Assembly: GCF_902168175.1 (NCBI RefSeq) | Contig: NZ_CABHOU010000092.1 | Location: 62,001 to 126,000 of the forward strand | Source: an uncultured Chitinophaga sp. | GTDB taxonomy: Bacteria > Bacteroidota > Bacteroidia > Chitinophagales > Chitinophagaceae | DNA: 64,000 nt | Reading direction: 5' to 3' | Part shown: positions 8,780 through 15,727 of the stretch, piece after piece | Position numbering within the stretch: position 1 is the first letter of the stretch | Layout of the letters: each line of letters starts with the position of its first letter | Made by a program: the position numbers and the translations under genes | Notes under the pieces: model-generated | The model's input: the letters and a program-made list of their open reading frames with translations, nothing else | What the model was told of the DNA's origin: nothing | Database searches by the model: none

Positions 8780-9279
8780 CTAAGCCTAAGCGTATCTTTT
8801 TCTATCCGCAGCCCCACGTTCATTACAGCAGCCAGTGGGTTTTGCCGCATGGTTTGCTGAAACGCGAAGCGATAAGTACCTGGTTTGGCAAAAGCGCCCC
8901 GGTTATTGATCATGATGCGGTGTTCAAAAATATCATCGGTACCACTACCCATCCATTTGCCGCTGTTATCTGCCAGGGGCAGTTCTACACGCTGACTATC
9001 CACCTTTTTATCCGGCGATGTAATGTAAATCATCATCCAGAGGTTACTAAAGGCATACGCGTCGCGGTGGCGCACATTGGCGTAAATGGTATAAAAATAG
9101 GCGGTGTCTTCCGGTGCAATCGTCAAATCGAAATAGGGCCTGTAATCCGTCTTCCAGGCATGGCCGGGGATTTCCAGGTTCTTTTCATAAGTATCCATTT
9201 TGGGCGGCTTGCAGGCTGCCACGGAAAGCAGGAGGCACAGGGCGGTCCCTGCCAGGGAGATGTTACTTCTACAAAACAT
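8776..9279 (-). CDS. gldH: gliding motility lipoprotein GldH
   Basis: 167 residues with a lipoprotein signal peptide (lipobox LSVAACKPP, Cys about 23). The body carries the GldH pattern: a beta-sandwich with HAWKTDYRPYFDLTIAPEDTAYF-like core, NVRHRDAYAFSNLWMMI and TYRFAFQQTMRQNPL. GldH is one of the lipoproteins of the Bacteroidota gliding motility/type IX secretion group and is required for gliding in Flavobacterium. The gene overlaps the end of the upstream YicC gene by 11 bases and the downstream kinase by four, so it sits in the middle of a tight operon. gldH-kinase-regulator coupling is noted in the findings. Confidence 0.88.
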   Translation of the reverse strand: MFCRSNISLAGTALCLLLSVAACKPPKMDTYEKNLEIPGHAWKTDYRPYFDLTIAPEDTAYFYTIYANVRHRDAYAFSNLWMMIYITSPDKKVDSQRVELPLADNSGKWMGSGTDDIFEHRIMINNRGAFAKPGTYRFAFQQTMRQNPLAAVMNVGLRIEKDTLRLR

Positions 9280-10144
9280 TCAGTACCTGTTCTTTTGCTT
9301 TTTCTAATTCATCTTTCATCATTACTACCCACTGCTGAATAGACGCGTCGTTGGCTTTTGAGCCGGTAGTGTTTATTTCACGTCCTATTTCCTGGAGTAC
9401 GAAGCCCAGCTTTTTACCTTTGGCGGCATCACTGTCTTTCAGCATTTCCTTAAAGTAACGGCAATGGTTTTCCAGCCTTACCAGTTCTTCGCTCACGTCC
9501 AGCTTTTCCAGGTAGAATACGAGTTCCTGCTCCAGGCGGTTGCCATCTACGTTGTCTTTACCCACATATTCGGCCAGCAGCGTTTCGAGGCGCGTACGTA
9601 CTTTGTCTTTACGCAGCGGGTCCAGTTCGCGAACCTTTTCGGTACAAGCGATAATATTTTCTATGCGGAGCAGCAGGTCTTTCTCTAGCATCGCACCTTC
9701 GTCGAGGCGGTGTTTATCCAGTTCGCCGATAGCGAGTTTAAGTACGTCGGCTGCTTCCTTCCATTCTTTTTCGGTGATTTGCTCAGAAGCAGGTGTTACC
9801 ACTTCGGGCAGCTTCATGAGTACGTTCAGCATATCGTCCTGCGGCAAACGCAATTCGGTAGCCAGGGTAGTAATGGCAGTATGGTAATACTTGGCCAGTT
9901 CTGTATTGATCACCACCGGACGGGTGGCACCATTTTGTTTAATATTGATGGTTGCATCGATAGTACCTCGCTGCAGCACCTGTTGTAACAGGTTGCGGAT
10001 ATCAAATTCGTAGGGCTTCAAAAGGGGTGACATCTTCAGATTTACCTCGAACTGTTTGCCGTTTAGCGATTTTATCTCGGCGATGATTGTTGTATCGCCC
10101 CGGGTAAACTCTGCACGGCCAAAGCCGGTCATGGATTTTAACAT
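9269..10144 (-). CDS. YicC/YloC family endoribonuclease
   Basis: 291 residues, the family's usual length. The N-terminus MLKSMTGFGRAEF and the C-terminal GKKLGFVLQEIGREINTTGSK are the signature blocks of YicC/YloC proteins, with the long helical, Glu-rich middle (about 150-240) also typical. E. coli YicC is an endoribonuclease that takes part in small-RNA decay. First gene of the operon that continues with gldH and a two-component system; its promoter is well defined at 10164-10194. Confidence 0.93.
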   Translation of the reverse strand: MLKSMTGFGRAEFTRGDTTIIAEIKSLNGKQFEVNLKMSPLLKPYEFDIRNLLQQVLQRGTIDATINIKQNGATRPVVINTELAKYYHTAITTLATELRLPQDDMLNVLMKLPEVVTPASEQITEKEWKEAADVLKLAIGELDKHRLDEGAMLEKDLLLRIENIIACTEKVRELDPLRKDKVRTRLETLLAEYVGKDNVDGNRLEQELVFYLEKLDVSEELVRLENHCRYFKEMLKDSDAAKGKKLGFVLQEIGREINTTGSKANDASIQQWVVMMKDELEKAKEQVLNVL

Positions 10145-10163
10145 AGTCTAAGTTTGTCTGCAA

Positions 10164-10194
10164 CAAACCTAGTTAAATTAGCGCAAAGCGCAAA
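10164..10194 (-). promoter_or_regulatory. promoter of the yicC-gldH-kinase-regulator operon
   Basis: On the minus strand TTTG (10194-10191), a 19-base spacer, then TAGGTTTG (10171-10164). This is a full match to the Bacteroidota promoter consensus and lies 20 bases before the YicC start codon. Confidence 0.75.
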
Positions 10195-10216
10195 GGAAGG
10201 GCCGGGAGGAAGGGGG

Positions 10217-10807
10217 CTATTTCGTAAATAAGGCGTCGTAGAGGTCAGCGCGGTCCATCTCTATCATATCGCCCGGCTGCATACCTTCGATGTTCAGCCG
10301 CTCTATCCGGTAACGAATAAGCCTCAACGTGGGGAAGCCGGTAGCCGCGGTCATCTTACGCACCTGCCGGTTTTTACCTTCGTTGAGTATAAGCTTCAGC
10401 CAGGGAGCAGGAATGCTTTTGCGGAAACGAATGGGAGGATTCCGTTCCGGTACGGTTGGTTCGGTATCGAACATCGTTGCCCGGGCGGCACGCGTCTGAT
10501 AATCTTTCCCATCAATATTGATCTTTACGCCTTTCTGTAATTGCAACACCGCGTCGGCAGTTAACGCCCCATCTACCTGTACCCAATATTCGCGTTCGTG
10601 GGCAAACTTAGGATCGAGGAGGCGGTGGTTAAGGGCCTTATCATTGGTAAGTATAAGCAGCCCTTCGCTGTCGTAATCCAGCCTGCCAACCGGGTAAACA
10701 TCACGCGGCACGTCGAAGTAATCGGCCAGCACCTGTTTATCGCCTTCGCGGCCAAAGCGGGTAAGTACCTGGAAGGGTTTATAAACGATATAGTAGCGAA
10801 GCGGCAA
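10217..10807 (-). CDS. rRNA pseudouridine synthase, RsuA/RluE type
   Basis: Contains the RsuA/RluB/E/F catalytic block VGRLDYDSEGLLILTND (the Asp after RL is the nucleophile) and the closing KNRQVRKM/FPTLRLIRYRIE blocks. There is no S4 domain, and the short N-terminus LRYYIVYKPFQVL fits RluE, which modifies 23S rRNA. The frame stays open to 10900, but a TAATTTTG promoter (10829-10836) lies inside that extension and residues before LPLRYY look non-coding, so I start at TTG 10807 (about 196 aa). Start confidence is moderate, family confidence high. Confidence 0.85.
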   Translation of the reverse strand: MPLRYYIVYKPFQVLTRFGREGDKQVLADYFDVPRDVYPVGRLDYDSEGLLILTNDKALNHRLLDPKFAHEREYWVQVDGALTADAVLQLQKGVKINIDGKDYQTRAARATMFDTEPTVPERNPPIRFRKSIPAPWLKLILNEGKNRQVRKMTAATGFPTLRLIRYRIERLNIEGMQPGDMIEMDRADLYDALFTK

Positions 10808-10828
10808 GTTGCAATGTTTGGTGAAGCG

Positions 10829-10836
10829 CAAAATTA
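10829..10836 (-). promoter_or_regulatory. promoter -7 element of the pseudouridine synthase gene
   Basis: TAATTTTG on the minus strand, 21 bases before the TTG start at 10807. It argues against any start further upstream. Confidence 0.5.
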
Positions 10837-10911
10837 GGATTTTGGAGGGAGATGCGCGAACTGTTGCATCACCATGCTCTTCCGTTCGTAAAACACTCAA
10901 ATCGAACAGTC

Positions 10912-10943
10912 TTTGGTGAAGGCCCTGTAAATTAGTACTTTTG
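10912..10943 (+). promoter_or_regulatory. promoter of the Crp/Fnr regulator gene
   Basis: TTTG (10912-10915), 20-base spacer, TACTTTTG (10936-10943). It overlaps an in-frame TTG at 10941, which excludes that codon as start and leaves ATG 10977 with a leader of about 28 bases. Confidence 0.75.
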
Positions 10944-10976
10944 CGACGTCCTCATACCAGATTATGGGAGTTGAAT

Positions 10977-11681
10977 ATGATAATGGAAAATATCGCGTGC
11001 CAATACTGCAATAAACGGATGATAGAGGTGTTTGTGACCGCGTCTGAAGAAAACACCACAGCGTTAGCTGCGGCGAAGCAGTGTACCACTTACAAACGCG
11101 GCGATATTATATTCCAGGAAGGCGCTCACCCCTATGGTATTTATGCTATCAACACCGGCAAAGTAAAACTCACCCGCAGTGGCGACGATGGACGCGAGCA
11201 AATCATACGGCTTTGCAAACCCGGCGATCTTATCGGTTATAAAGCACTCATCAGTAATGAAACTTACACTGCCACCGCAGTGGTGCTGGAAGATACCGCG
11301 GCATGCTTCATTCCCCGCGATGTATTTGTACGCATACTCCAGAAAGACGCCTCCCTTTCGCTTCGCATGATGCAGATAGTGACCAGCGAACTGAGGAGAG
11401 CGGAAACCAAGATCACCCATCTCTCCCAAAAACCTGTGAGGGAACGCCTCGCCGAAACCTTACTTACGCTAAAAGAAACTTACGGACTCGAAGCCGATGA
11501 TCAAACCATCAACGTAACGTTATCGAGAGAAGATATTGCCAACCTGGTAGGCACGGCAACAGAGTCGGCCATCCGTTTGTTATCGGAATTCCGCAAAGAG
11601 AAGGTAATCGATCTTCCGGGAAAGAAAATCCGCATCTTACAACTCGCCCAGCTGATTAAAATGGCTAACCTGCAGGATTAA
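10977..11681 (+). CDS. Crp/Fnr-family transcription regulator
   Basis: About 234 residues. A cyclic-nucleotide-binding-like beta roll (about 30-140; GDIIFQEGAHPYGIYAINTGKVKL, GDLIGYKAL), a dimerisation helix (about 125-155), and a Crp-type HTH (about 160-225; LSREDIANLVGTATESAIRLLSEF). The N-terminus has a CQYC pair and another Cys about 20 residues on, which recalls Fnr-type proteins, but the four-Cys iron-sulphur spacing of E. coli Fnr is not met. The cAMP-binding RS pair of Crp is absent. It is monocistronic and followed by a terminator. Ligand and targets are unknown. Confidence 0.9.
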   Translation: MIMENIACQYCNKRMIEVFVTASEENTTALAAAKQCTTYKRGDIIFQEGAHPYGIYAINTGKVKLTRSGDDGREQIIRLCKPGDLIGYKALISNETYTATAVVLEDTAACFIPRDVFVRILQKDASLSLRMMQIVTSELRRAETKITHLSQKPVRERLAETLLTLKETYGLEADDQTINVTLSREDIANLVGTATESAIRLLSEFRKEKVIDLPGKKIRILQLAQLIKMANLQD

Positions 11682-12045
11682 TCTTCCAACTGTCTTCTTT
11701 CGCTTCATTTTTTTTGACTTAAGCCGTTGCAAACCTGTCTTCATTTGTTAAAACGTCAGCTTTTTCGCTTCAAAACTTCAAAATCGGGTAACCCGGCATT
11801 TTGCATCGGGAAGCATGTAAGGGCTGTTTTTTATGTTGATGAGATGTGCGTGTGTTACAACACTAAATGATCGACTCGCTGAAAGCTGCTGTAGCAAAGG
11901 GTTTCAAAGGCAATAAAAAAAGTCTGACCGTGTGAACAATCAGACTTTCTTATTATGTGAATGGGTTAGTAAGTACAGGGAAACAAGATTCCCTACACAA
12001 TATTAAAAAGAATTTCATGACAAAAGAAAAAATTTGCAAAAAATT
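11682..12045. other. intergenic region between the Crp/Fnr gene and lpxD (left part)
   Basis: No gene seen; the longest frames are under 30 codons and unconvincing. It holds the terminator at 11914-11948 and then becomes strongly AT-rich from about 12000 on, leading into the DnaA-box pair described separately. Confidence 0.5.
11914..11948. terminator. terminator downstream of the Crp/Fnr gene
   Basis: A run of seven A, AAGTCTGA, a 12-base loop, TCAGACTT and TCTTATT. The stem is eight base pairs. It is about 235 bases after the Crp/Fnr stop, so it may end a long 3' tail or a short unannotated RNA. Confidence 0.65.
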
Positions 12046-12076
12046 TTATTCACAGCTTTAAAAAATTTGTGGATAA
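12046..12076. promoter_or_regulatory. two convergent DnaA-box matches in AT-rich DNA
   Basis: TTATTCACA on the plus strand (12046-12054) and TTATCCACA on the minus strand (12068-12076), 13 bases apart. The second is a perfect match to the strong DnaA box, the first fits TTATNCACA. About 45 bases of nearly pure A/T lie directly to the left. This could be part of a replication origin or a DnaA-responsive control site for lpxD. Confidence 0.45.
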
Positions 12077-12091
12077 CAGTAAACCATTAAG

Positions 12092-12113
12092 CGATAATAA
12101 GCGATTATTATCG
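12092..12113. promoter_or_regulatory. palindromic operator candidate upstream of lpxD
   Basis: CGATAATA, six bases, TATTATCG: an exact 8-bp inverted repeat. It occupies the place where the -33 element of the lpxD promoter should be, and that promoter has no TTTG there. This suggests a regulator-binding site. Confidence 0.4.
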
Positions 12114-12129
12114 GCGTAAAGTAATTGCA

Positions 12130-12137
12130 TAACTTTG
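12130..12137 (+). promoter_or_regulatory. promoter -7 element of lpxD
   Basis: TAACTTTG, 20 bases before ATG 12158. The in-frame TTG at 12125 overlaps it and is therefore not the start. Confidence 0.6.
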
Positions 12138-12157
12138 TCCCACTTAACAATATTCAT

Positions 12158-13111
12158 ATGAAGTTTGAATCACCGATCGCGGTTACAGAAATAGCTGCGT
12201 TGATAGGCGCAGAGCTAGTAGGGAACACCAGCCTGGAAGCCACCGGCATCAATGAGATCCATAAGGTTACGGAAGGCGATATCTCCTTCGTAGACTTTGA
12301 GAAGTATTATAACGCCAGCCTGTATTCGGCAGCGAGTATCATCATCATCAACAAAAAGGTAGATTGCCCTGCAGGCAAGGCGCTCCTGGTAATCAACGAT
12401 CCTTTCAGCGCATATGTTAAACTGGTAAAAAAGTTCCGTCCGTTCGTACCCTCACATACCCCCATCAGCGATACTGCGGTTATTGGCGAAGGCACTGTGC
12501 TTCAACCCAATGTGTTTATAGGTAACCACGTGCGCATTGGTAAGAACTGTATTATTCACCCCAACGTAACCATCTACGACCACACCATTATCGGCGATAA
12601 TGTGATCATACATGCCGGTGCCGTTATTGGTGCCGATGCATTCTACTTCAAGAAGCGGGCCGAGAGAGAAGTGTGGTACGACAAACTGGAAAGCTGCGGA
12701 AGAGTGATCATAGAAAGCCATGTGGAAATTGGTGCCAGCTGTACCATTGATAAAGGCGTTAGCGGCGATACGATCGTTGGTCAGGGCACCAAGCTGGACA
12801 ACATGATCCACATTGGTCATGGTGCGGTGATAGGTAAGAACTGCCTTTTCGCTGCGCAGGTAGGTATTGGTGGTAAAGCCATTATCGAAGATGGTGTTAT
12901 CCTGTGGGGACAGGTAGGCGTTTCCAAAGATCTTACCATCGGGAAAAATGCGATCGTGCTTGGACAAAGCGGTGTACCCAGCTCCATCGAAGGTGGCAAA
13001 GTATATTTTGGCAGCCCTGTAGAAGATGCAAAAGTGAAGAAGAAAGAACTGGCCTGGATGAAACGTATCCCGGAAATGTGGGAAAAGCTTACCCAAATTA
13101 AGCCACAATAA
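12158..13111 (+). CDS. lpxD: UDP-3-O-acylglucosamine N-acyltransferase (LpxD)
   Basis: 317 residues. The N-terminal LpxD domain (about 1-95; TEIAALIGAELVGNTSLEATG, INEIHKVTEGDISFV) is followed by a left-handed beta-helix of hexapeptide repeats (about 100-285) and a short C-terminal helix. The family's catalytic His lies in DNMIHIGHG. LpxD adds the N-linked hydroxyacyl chain to UDP-3-O-acylglucosamine in lipid A synthesis on the cytoplasmic side of the inner membrane. It is somewhat shorter than the 340 residues common for LpxD, and Bacteroidota often carry a second lpxD near lpxC, so this may be the paralogue. Own promoter and own terminator. Confidence 0.88.
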   Translation: MKFESPIAVTEIAALIGAELVGNTSLEATGINEIHKVTEGDISFVDFEKYYNASLYSAASIIIINKKVDCPAGKALLVINDPFSAYVKLVKKFRPFVPSHTPISDTAVIGEGTVLQPNVFIGNHVRIGKNCIIHPNVTIYDHTIIGDNVIIHAGAVIGADAFYFKKRAEREVWYDKLESCGRVIIESHVEIGASCTIDKGVSGDTIVGQGTKLDNMIHIGHGAVIGKNCLFAAQVGIGGKAIIEDGVILWGQVGVSKDLTIGKNAIVLGQSGVPSSIEGGKVYFGSPVEDAKVKKKELAWMKRIPEMWEKLTQIKPQ

Positions 13112-13119
13112 ACACCTGG

Positions 13120-13148
13120 CGCTCTGGTATTACCAGGGCGTTTCTTTT
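13120..13148 (+). terminator. terminator of lpxD
   Basis: CGCTCTGGT, loop ATT, ACCAGGGCG, then TTTCTTTT: a nine-pair stem with one G-U pair, nine bases after the stop. Confidence 0.8.
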
Positions 13149-13169
13149 AACCCGTAACTCCCATCATGT

Positions 13170-13862
13170 ATGAAAAGGATCTTCACCCCACTGCTGCTTG
13201 TACTTATAACTGCCTGCAGCAGTCCGAAACCGGTGACCGTTACTGCCAGAGAAAATCTATACACCGCCGGGCAGGAATGGAAAGTAACCGTTAATGATGG
13301 ATGGTTTAGTGCCAAGACCATCACATTGGGCGATTACAACACCTCTGCGCGCAAAAATGGCATCACCCCTGCCTCACCCTCCGCCCAGTTCAAAAACACC
13401 AAGAATGCGTCCAATTTTACGGTTAAAGGCGAAGATGAGAACATGGTTGTGCAGGTATTAAGCACCCCATTCATCACCTTTTCCGATAAAAAGCTGCCAA
13501 CGTACCTCGGCGGACAAAAAACCGAAGCGCCATTATTCTATGCCTGGGTGAACGGCACGCGTAAACAATCGTTACAAAGCTGGGAGCTGATCATGAAAGA
13601 AGCCACTTACCTGGACCTGAACAATAATGCCAGCATCGGCATTCTCAGGAGCGGAACGGAGGAGATGCGGGTTACCGCCACCAACAAGTTTGGTATTGCC
13701 AACTCCTACGAGCGGCCCTGTTATGAATTTCATGCAAACGGAAGAACATTGGCCGCGGTGATGATAGCCGAGCAACCCAGGGTTTGGGTGAATGCAAAGA
13801 TCGATGCAGAAAAGAAAAAGGTACTGGTAGCGGCTATTGCTGCGCTGCTGATGAGGAATTAG
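13170..13862 (+). CDS. lipoprotein of unknown function
   Basis: 230 residues with a lipoprotein signal (lipobox LITACSS, Cys about 16). The mature part is rich in beta strands and Thr/Asn; I recognise no domain. A Trp pair in QSWELIMKE and a short hydrophobic tail (KVLVAAIAALLM) are visible. It follows the lpxD terminator and its end overlaps the convergent epimerase gene by 29 bases, so the C-terminus is encoded in DNA used on both strands. Probably outer-membrane attached and facing the periplasm. Confidence 0.8.
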   Translation: MKRIFTPLLLVLITACSSPKPVTVTARENLYTAGQEWKVTVNDGWFSAKTITLGDYNTSARKNGITPASPSAQFKNTKNASNFTVKGEDENMVVQVLSTPFITFSDKKLPTYLGGQKTEAPLFYAWVNGTRKQSLQSWELIMKEATYLDLNNNASIGILRSGTEEMRVTATNKFGIANSYERPCYEFHANGRTLAAVMIAEQPRVWVNAKIDAEKKKVLVAAIAALLMRN

Positions 13863-14835
13863 CCTGGTGTTGAATATAGGCGGCCGACATGTTGGCTATA
13901 GTTTGCTCCAGTGGTGTAAAGCGGAAGCCTGGCAGGAACTTTCCAATCTTATCGCTGTTATAAAATACTTTCAACTGGGCTGTACGGGCTGTTTCTTTGG
14001 TAATTAACGCCGGCTTGCCCGTAAAAAAGCTCTTCACCTTTTCCATCCGCCACACTAAAGCTGCCATCCATCGTTTTGCGGCAATGTGTGGCGGCTTTTT
14101 ATTGAGGGCATTTGCCATTGTGGTAAACAGGTCGCGGTACGACCAGTTGGCGGCCGACAATACGAAACGCTGGTTTTTCACCTCACTGTCCATCAGCATC
14201 ACCATGGCCTTCACTACATCGCCTACATCCACAAAACCATTAATGCCCTGCGTATAAAAAGGGAATTCTTTCCAGGCATTCTTTAACAGCGAACCAGAAC
14301 CTTCGCTCCAGTACCCGCTGCCTAAAATAATAGAGGGGTTTACGATAACAGCGGGCAGGCCTTCTGCGATGCCGCGCCAAACTTCTATTTCCGAGTAGTG
14401 TTTGCTTACCGCGTAAGCAGAGTTGTTCTTACTTTCTTCCCAGCTATTCTCTTCACTGATCTCCTTCATCTCCTTTGCTCTGCCAAGCGAAGCAACAGAG
14501 CTTACGTGTACCAGTTTTTGTATGCCAAAGTCCACACAAAGGTTCACCACGTTAGCCGTACCTTCAATATTCACCTTTAGCATTTGTCTTTTATGGATAG
14601 GATTAAAAGACACGGTAGCGGCGCAGTGGTAAACGTGGGTGATACCTTCCATGGCCTCTTCGAGTGCAGGCATATCCAGTACATCTCCTTTTACCCACAG
14701 CACTTTATCGCGCACATCGTTTAACTGGGCGGGAATATTTTTCCTGTACAGCGCTTTTACAGGCTTGCCTGCATTAACAAGCGCCCGTATTAAATGACTG
14801 CCTAAAAAACCCGTACCGCCGGTAACTAAGATCAT
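13834..14835 (-). CDS. NAD(P)-dependent epimerase/dehydratase (extended SDR)
   Basis: 333 residues. The glycine motif TGGTGFLGSHL (5-15) and the active-site YAVSKHYSE mark an extended SDR; the overall pattern (VYHCAATVSFNP, VHVSSVASLG, VNPSIILGSG) is that of dihydroflavonol-4-reductase-like proteins, which in bacteria act on varied carbonyl substrates. Last gene of the pheS operon, 15 bases after the hydroxyacyl-CoA dehydrogenase. Its C-terminal codons overlap the convergent lipoprotein gene. Together with its neighbour it could act on an acyl or sterol-like substrate, but that is a guess. Confidence 0.85.
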   Translation of the reverse strand: MILVTGGTGFLGSHLIRALVNAGKPVKALYRKNIPAQLNDVRDKVLWVKGDVLDMPALEEAMEGITHVYHCAATVSFNPIHKRQMLKVNIEGTANVVNLCVDFGIQKLVHVSSVASLGRAKEMKEISEENSWEESKNNSAYAVSKHYSEIEVWRGIAEGLPAVIVNPSIILGSGYWSEGSGSLLKNAWKEFPFYTQGINGFVDVGDVVKAMVMLMDSEVKNQRFVLSAANWSYRDLFTTMANALNKKPPHIAAKRWMAALVWRMEKVKSFFTGKPALITKETARTAQLKVFYNSDKIGKFLPGFRFTPLEQTIANMSAAYIQHQANSSSAAQQ

Positions 14836-14850
14836 GCGAGAGAGAATTGC

Positions 14851-15714
14851 TTATTTGTTATAATCGTAAAATCCTTTGCCTGTTTTGCGACCGAGGTGCC
14901 CCTGCTGCACTAAGTTCTGCTGCGCCTGGCCCGGTTCAAAACGGGGGGCCTTATCTAATGCCTCGTACAGCGAAGTGCTTACTGCGAGGTTTACATCGTT
15001 GCCGATGAGGTCCATAAGGGCGAAGGGGCCCATGCGGAAACCCGCCGCCTCCAGTAAGGTATCGATCGTTTTAAAACCAGCATCAGTAGTAGCTGCCAGT
15101 TGCATGGCCTCAAGGTAAAAATGCCTGGCTACACGGTTTACAATAAAACCGGGAGCATCTTTTACCCTTACCGGTGTTTTGCCCAGTTGCATGGCCAGTT
15201 CATATAACAACTCACTTACCCATGGTAAAGTTTGTTCGCCACTCACCACTTCCACCAGCTTCATTGCCGGAGCAGGGTTGAAGAAGTGAAAGCCTGCCAC
15301 ACGCTCCGGGTTTCTAACCCCGGCAGCAATAGCAGTAAGTGAAAGGGAAGATGTGTTGCTGGCAAATATTGTTTCGCTGTGATTTACCTCAGCCAGTTGG
15401 TTAAGCAAGACCATTTTCGCCGGTATTTTTTCCACGATCGCTTCGATGATCACTTCGGCCAGGCAGTCCTGCGCGTCGGTAACATAACGGATGCGGCCCA
15501 GTGCAGCCGTCATATCGTTCGCCGGCATACGGCCTTTATCCACCTGCTGCTGCAGGCTTTGTGTGATTTGCGAACGGGCTTTGTCCAGCACATCCTGCTT
15601 AATATCAAAAAGAATGGTGTAATACCCTGCCACAGCAGTTACCTGTGCAATGCCGGCACCCATGGTACCCGCACCACAAACGGCTATGCTGTTAATTTCG
15701 TGGACAGTGAACAT
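14851..15714 (-). CDS. 3-hydroxyacyl-CoA (3-hydroxybutyryl-CoA) dehydrogenase
   Basis: 287 residues, the length of the single-domain bacterial 3-hydroxybutyryl-CoA dehydrogenases (Hbd/PaaH). The NAD site IAVCGAGTMGAGIAQV lies at the N-terminus, the catalytic His and its neighbours in AGFHFFNPAPAMKLVEVV, and the C-terminal domain starts near VKDAPGFIVNRV. It oxidises or reduces 3-hydroxyacyl-CoA, in beta-oxidation or butanoate metabolism. It sits between pheS (13 bases) and the epimerase (15 bases), with no other fatty-acid genes nearby. Confidence 0.92.
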   Translation of the reverse strand: MFTVHEINSIAVCGAGTMGAGIAQVTAVAGYYTILFDIKQDVLDKARSQITQSLQQQVDKGRMPANDMTAALGRIRYVTDAQDCLAEVIIEAIVEKIPAKMVLLNQLAEVNHSETIFASNTSSLSLTAIAAGVRNPERVAGFHFFNPAPAMKLVEVVSGEQTLPWVSELLYELAMQLGKTPVRVKDAPGFIVNRVARHFYLEAMQLAATTDAGFKTIDTLLEAAGFRMGPFALMDLIGNDVNLAVSTSLYEALDKAPRFEPGQAQQNLVQQGHLGRKTGKGFYDYNK

Positions 15715-15727
15715 GTTGCTTGTAGGT

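Noticed and set aside
10941..10976. TTG start for the Crp/Fnr gene
   Set aside because: The codon lies inside the -7 promoter element, so it would not be in the message.
12125..12157. TTG start for lpxD
   Set aside because: It overlaps the promoter; the family N-terminus begins at ATG 12158.
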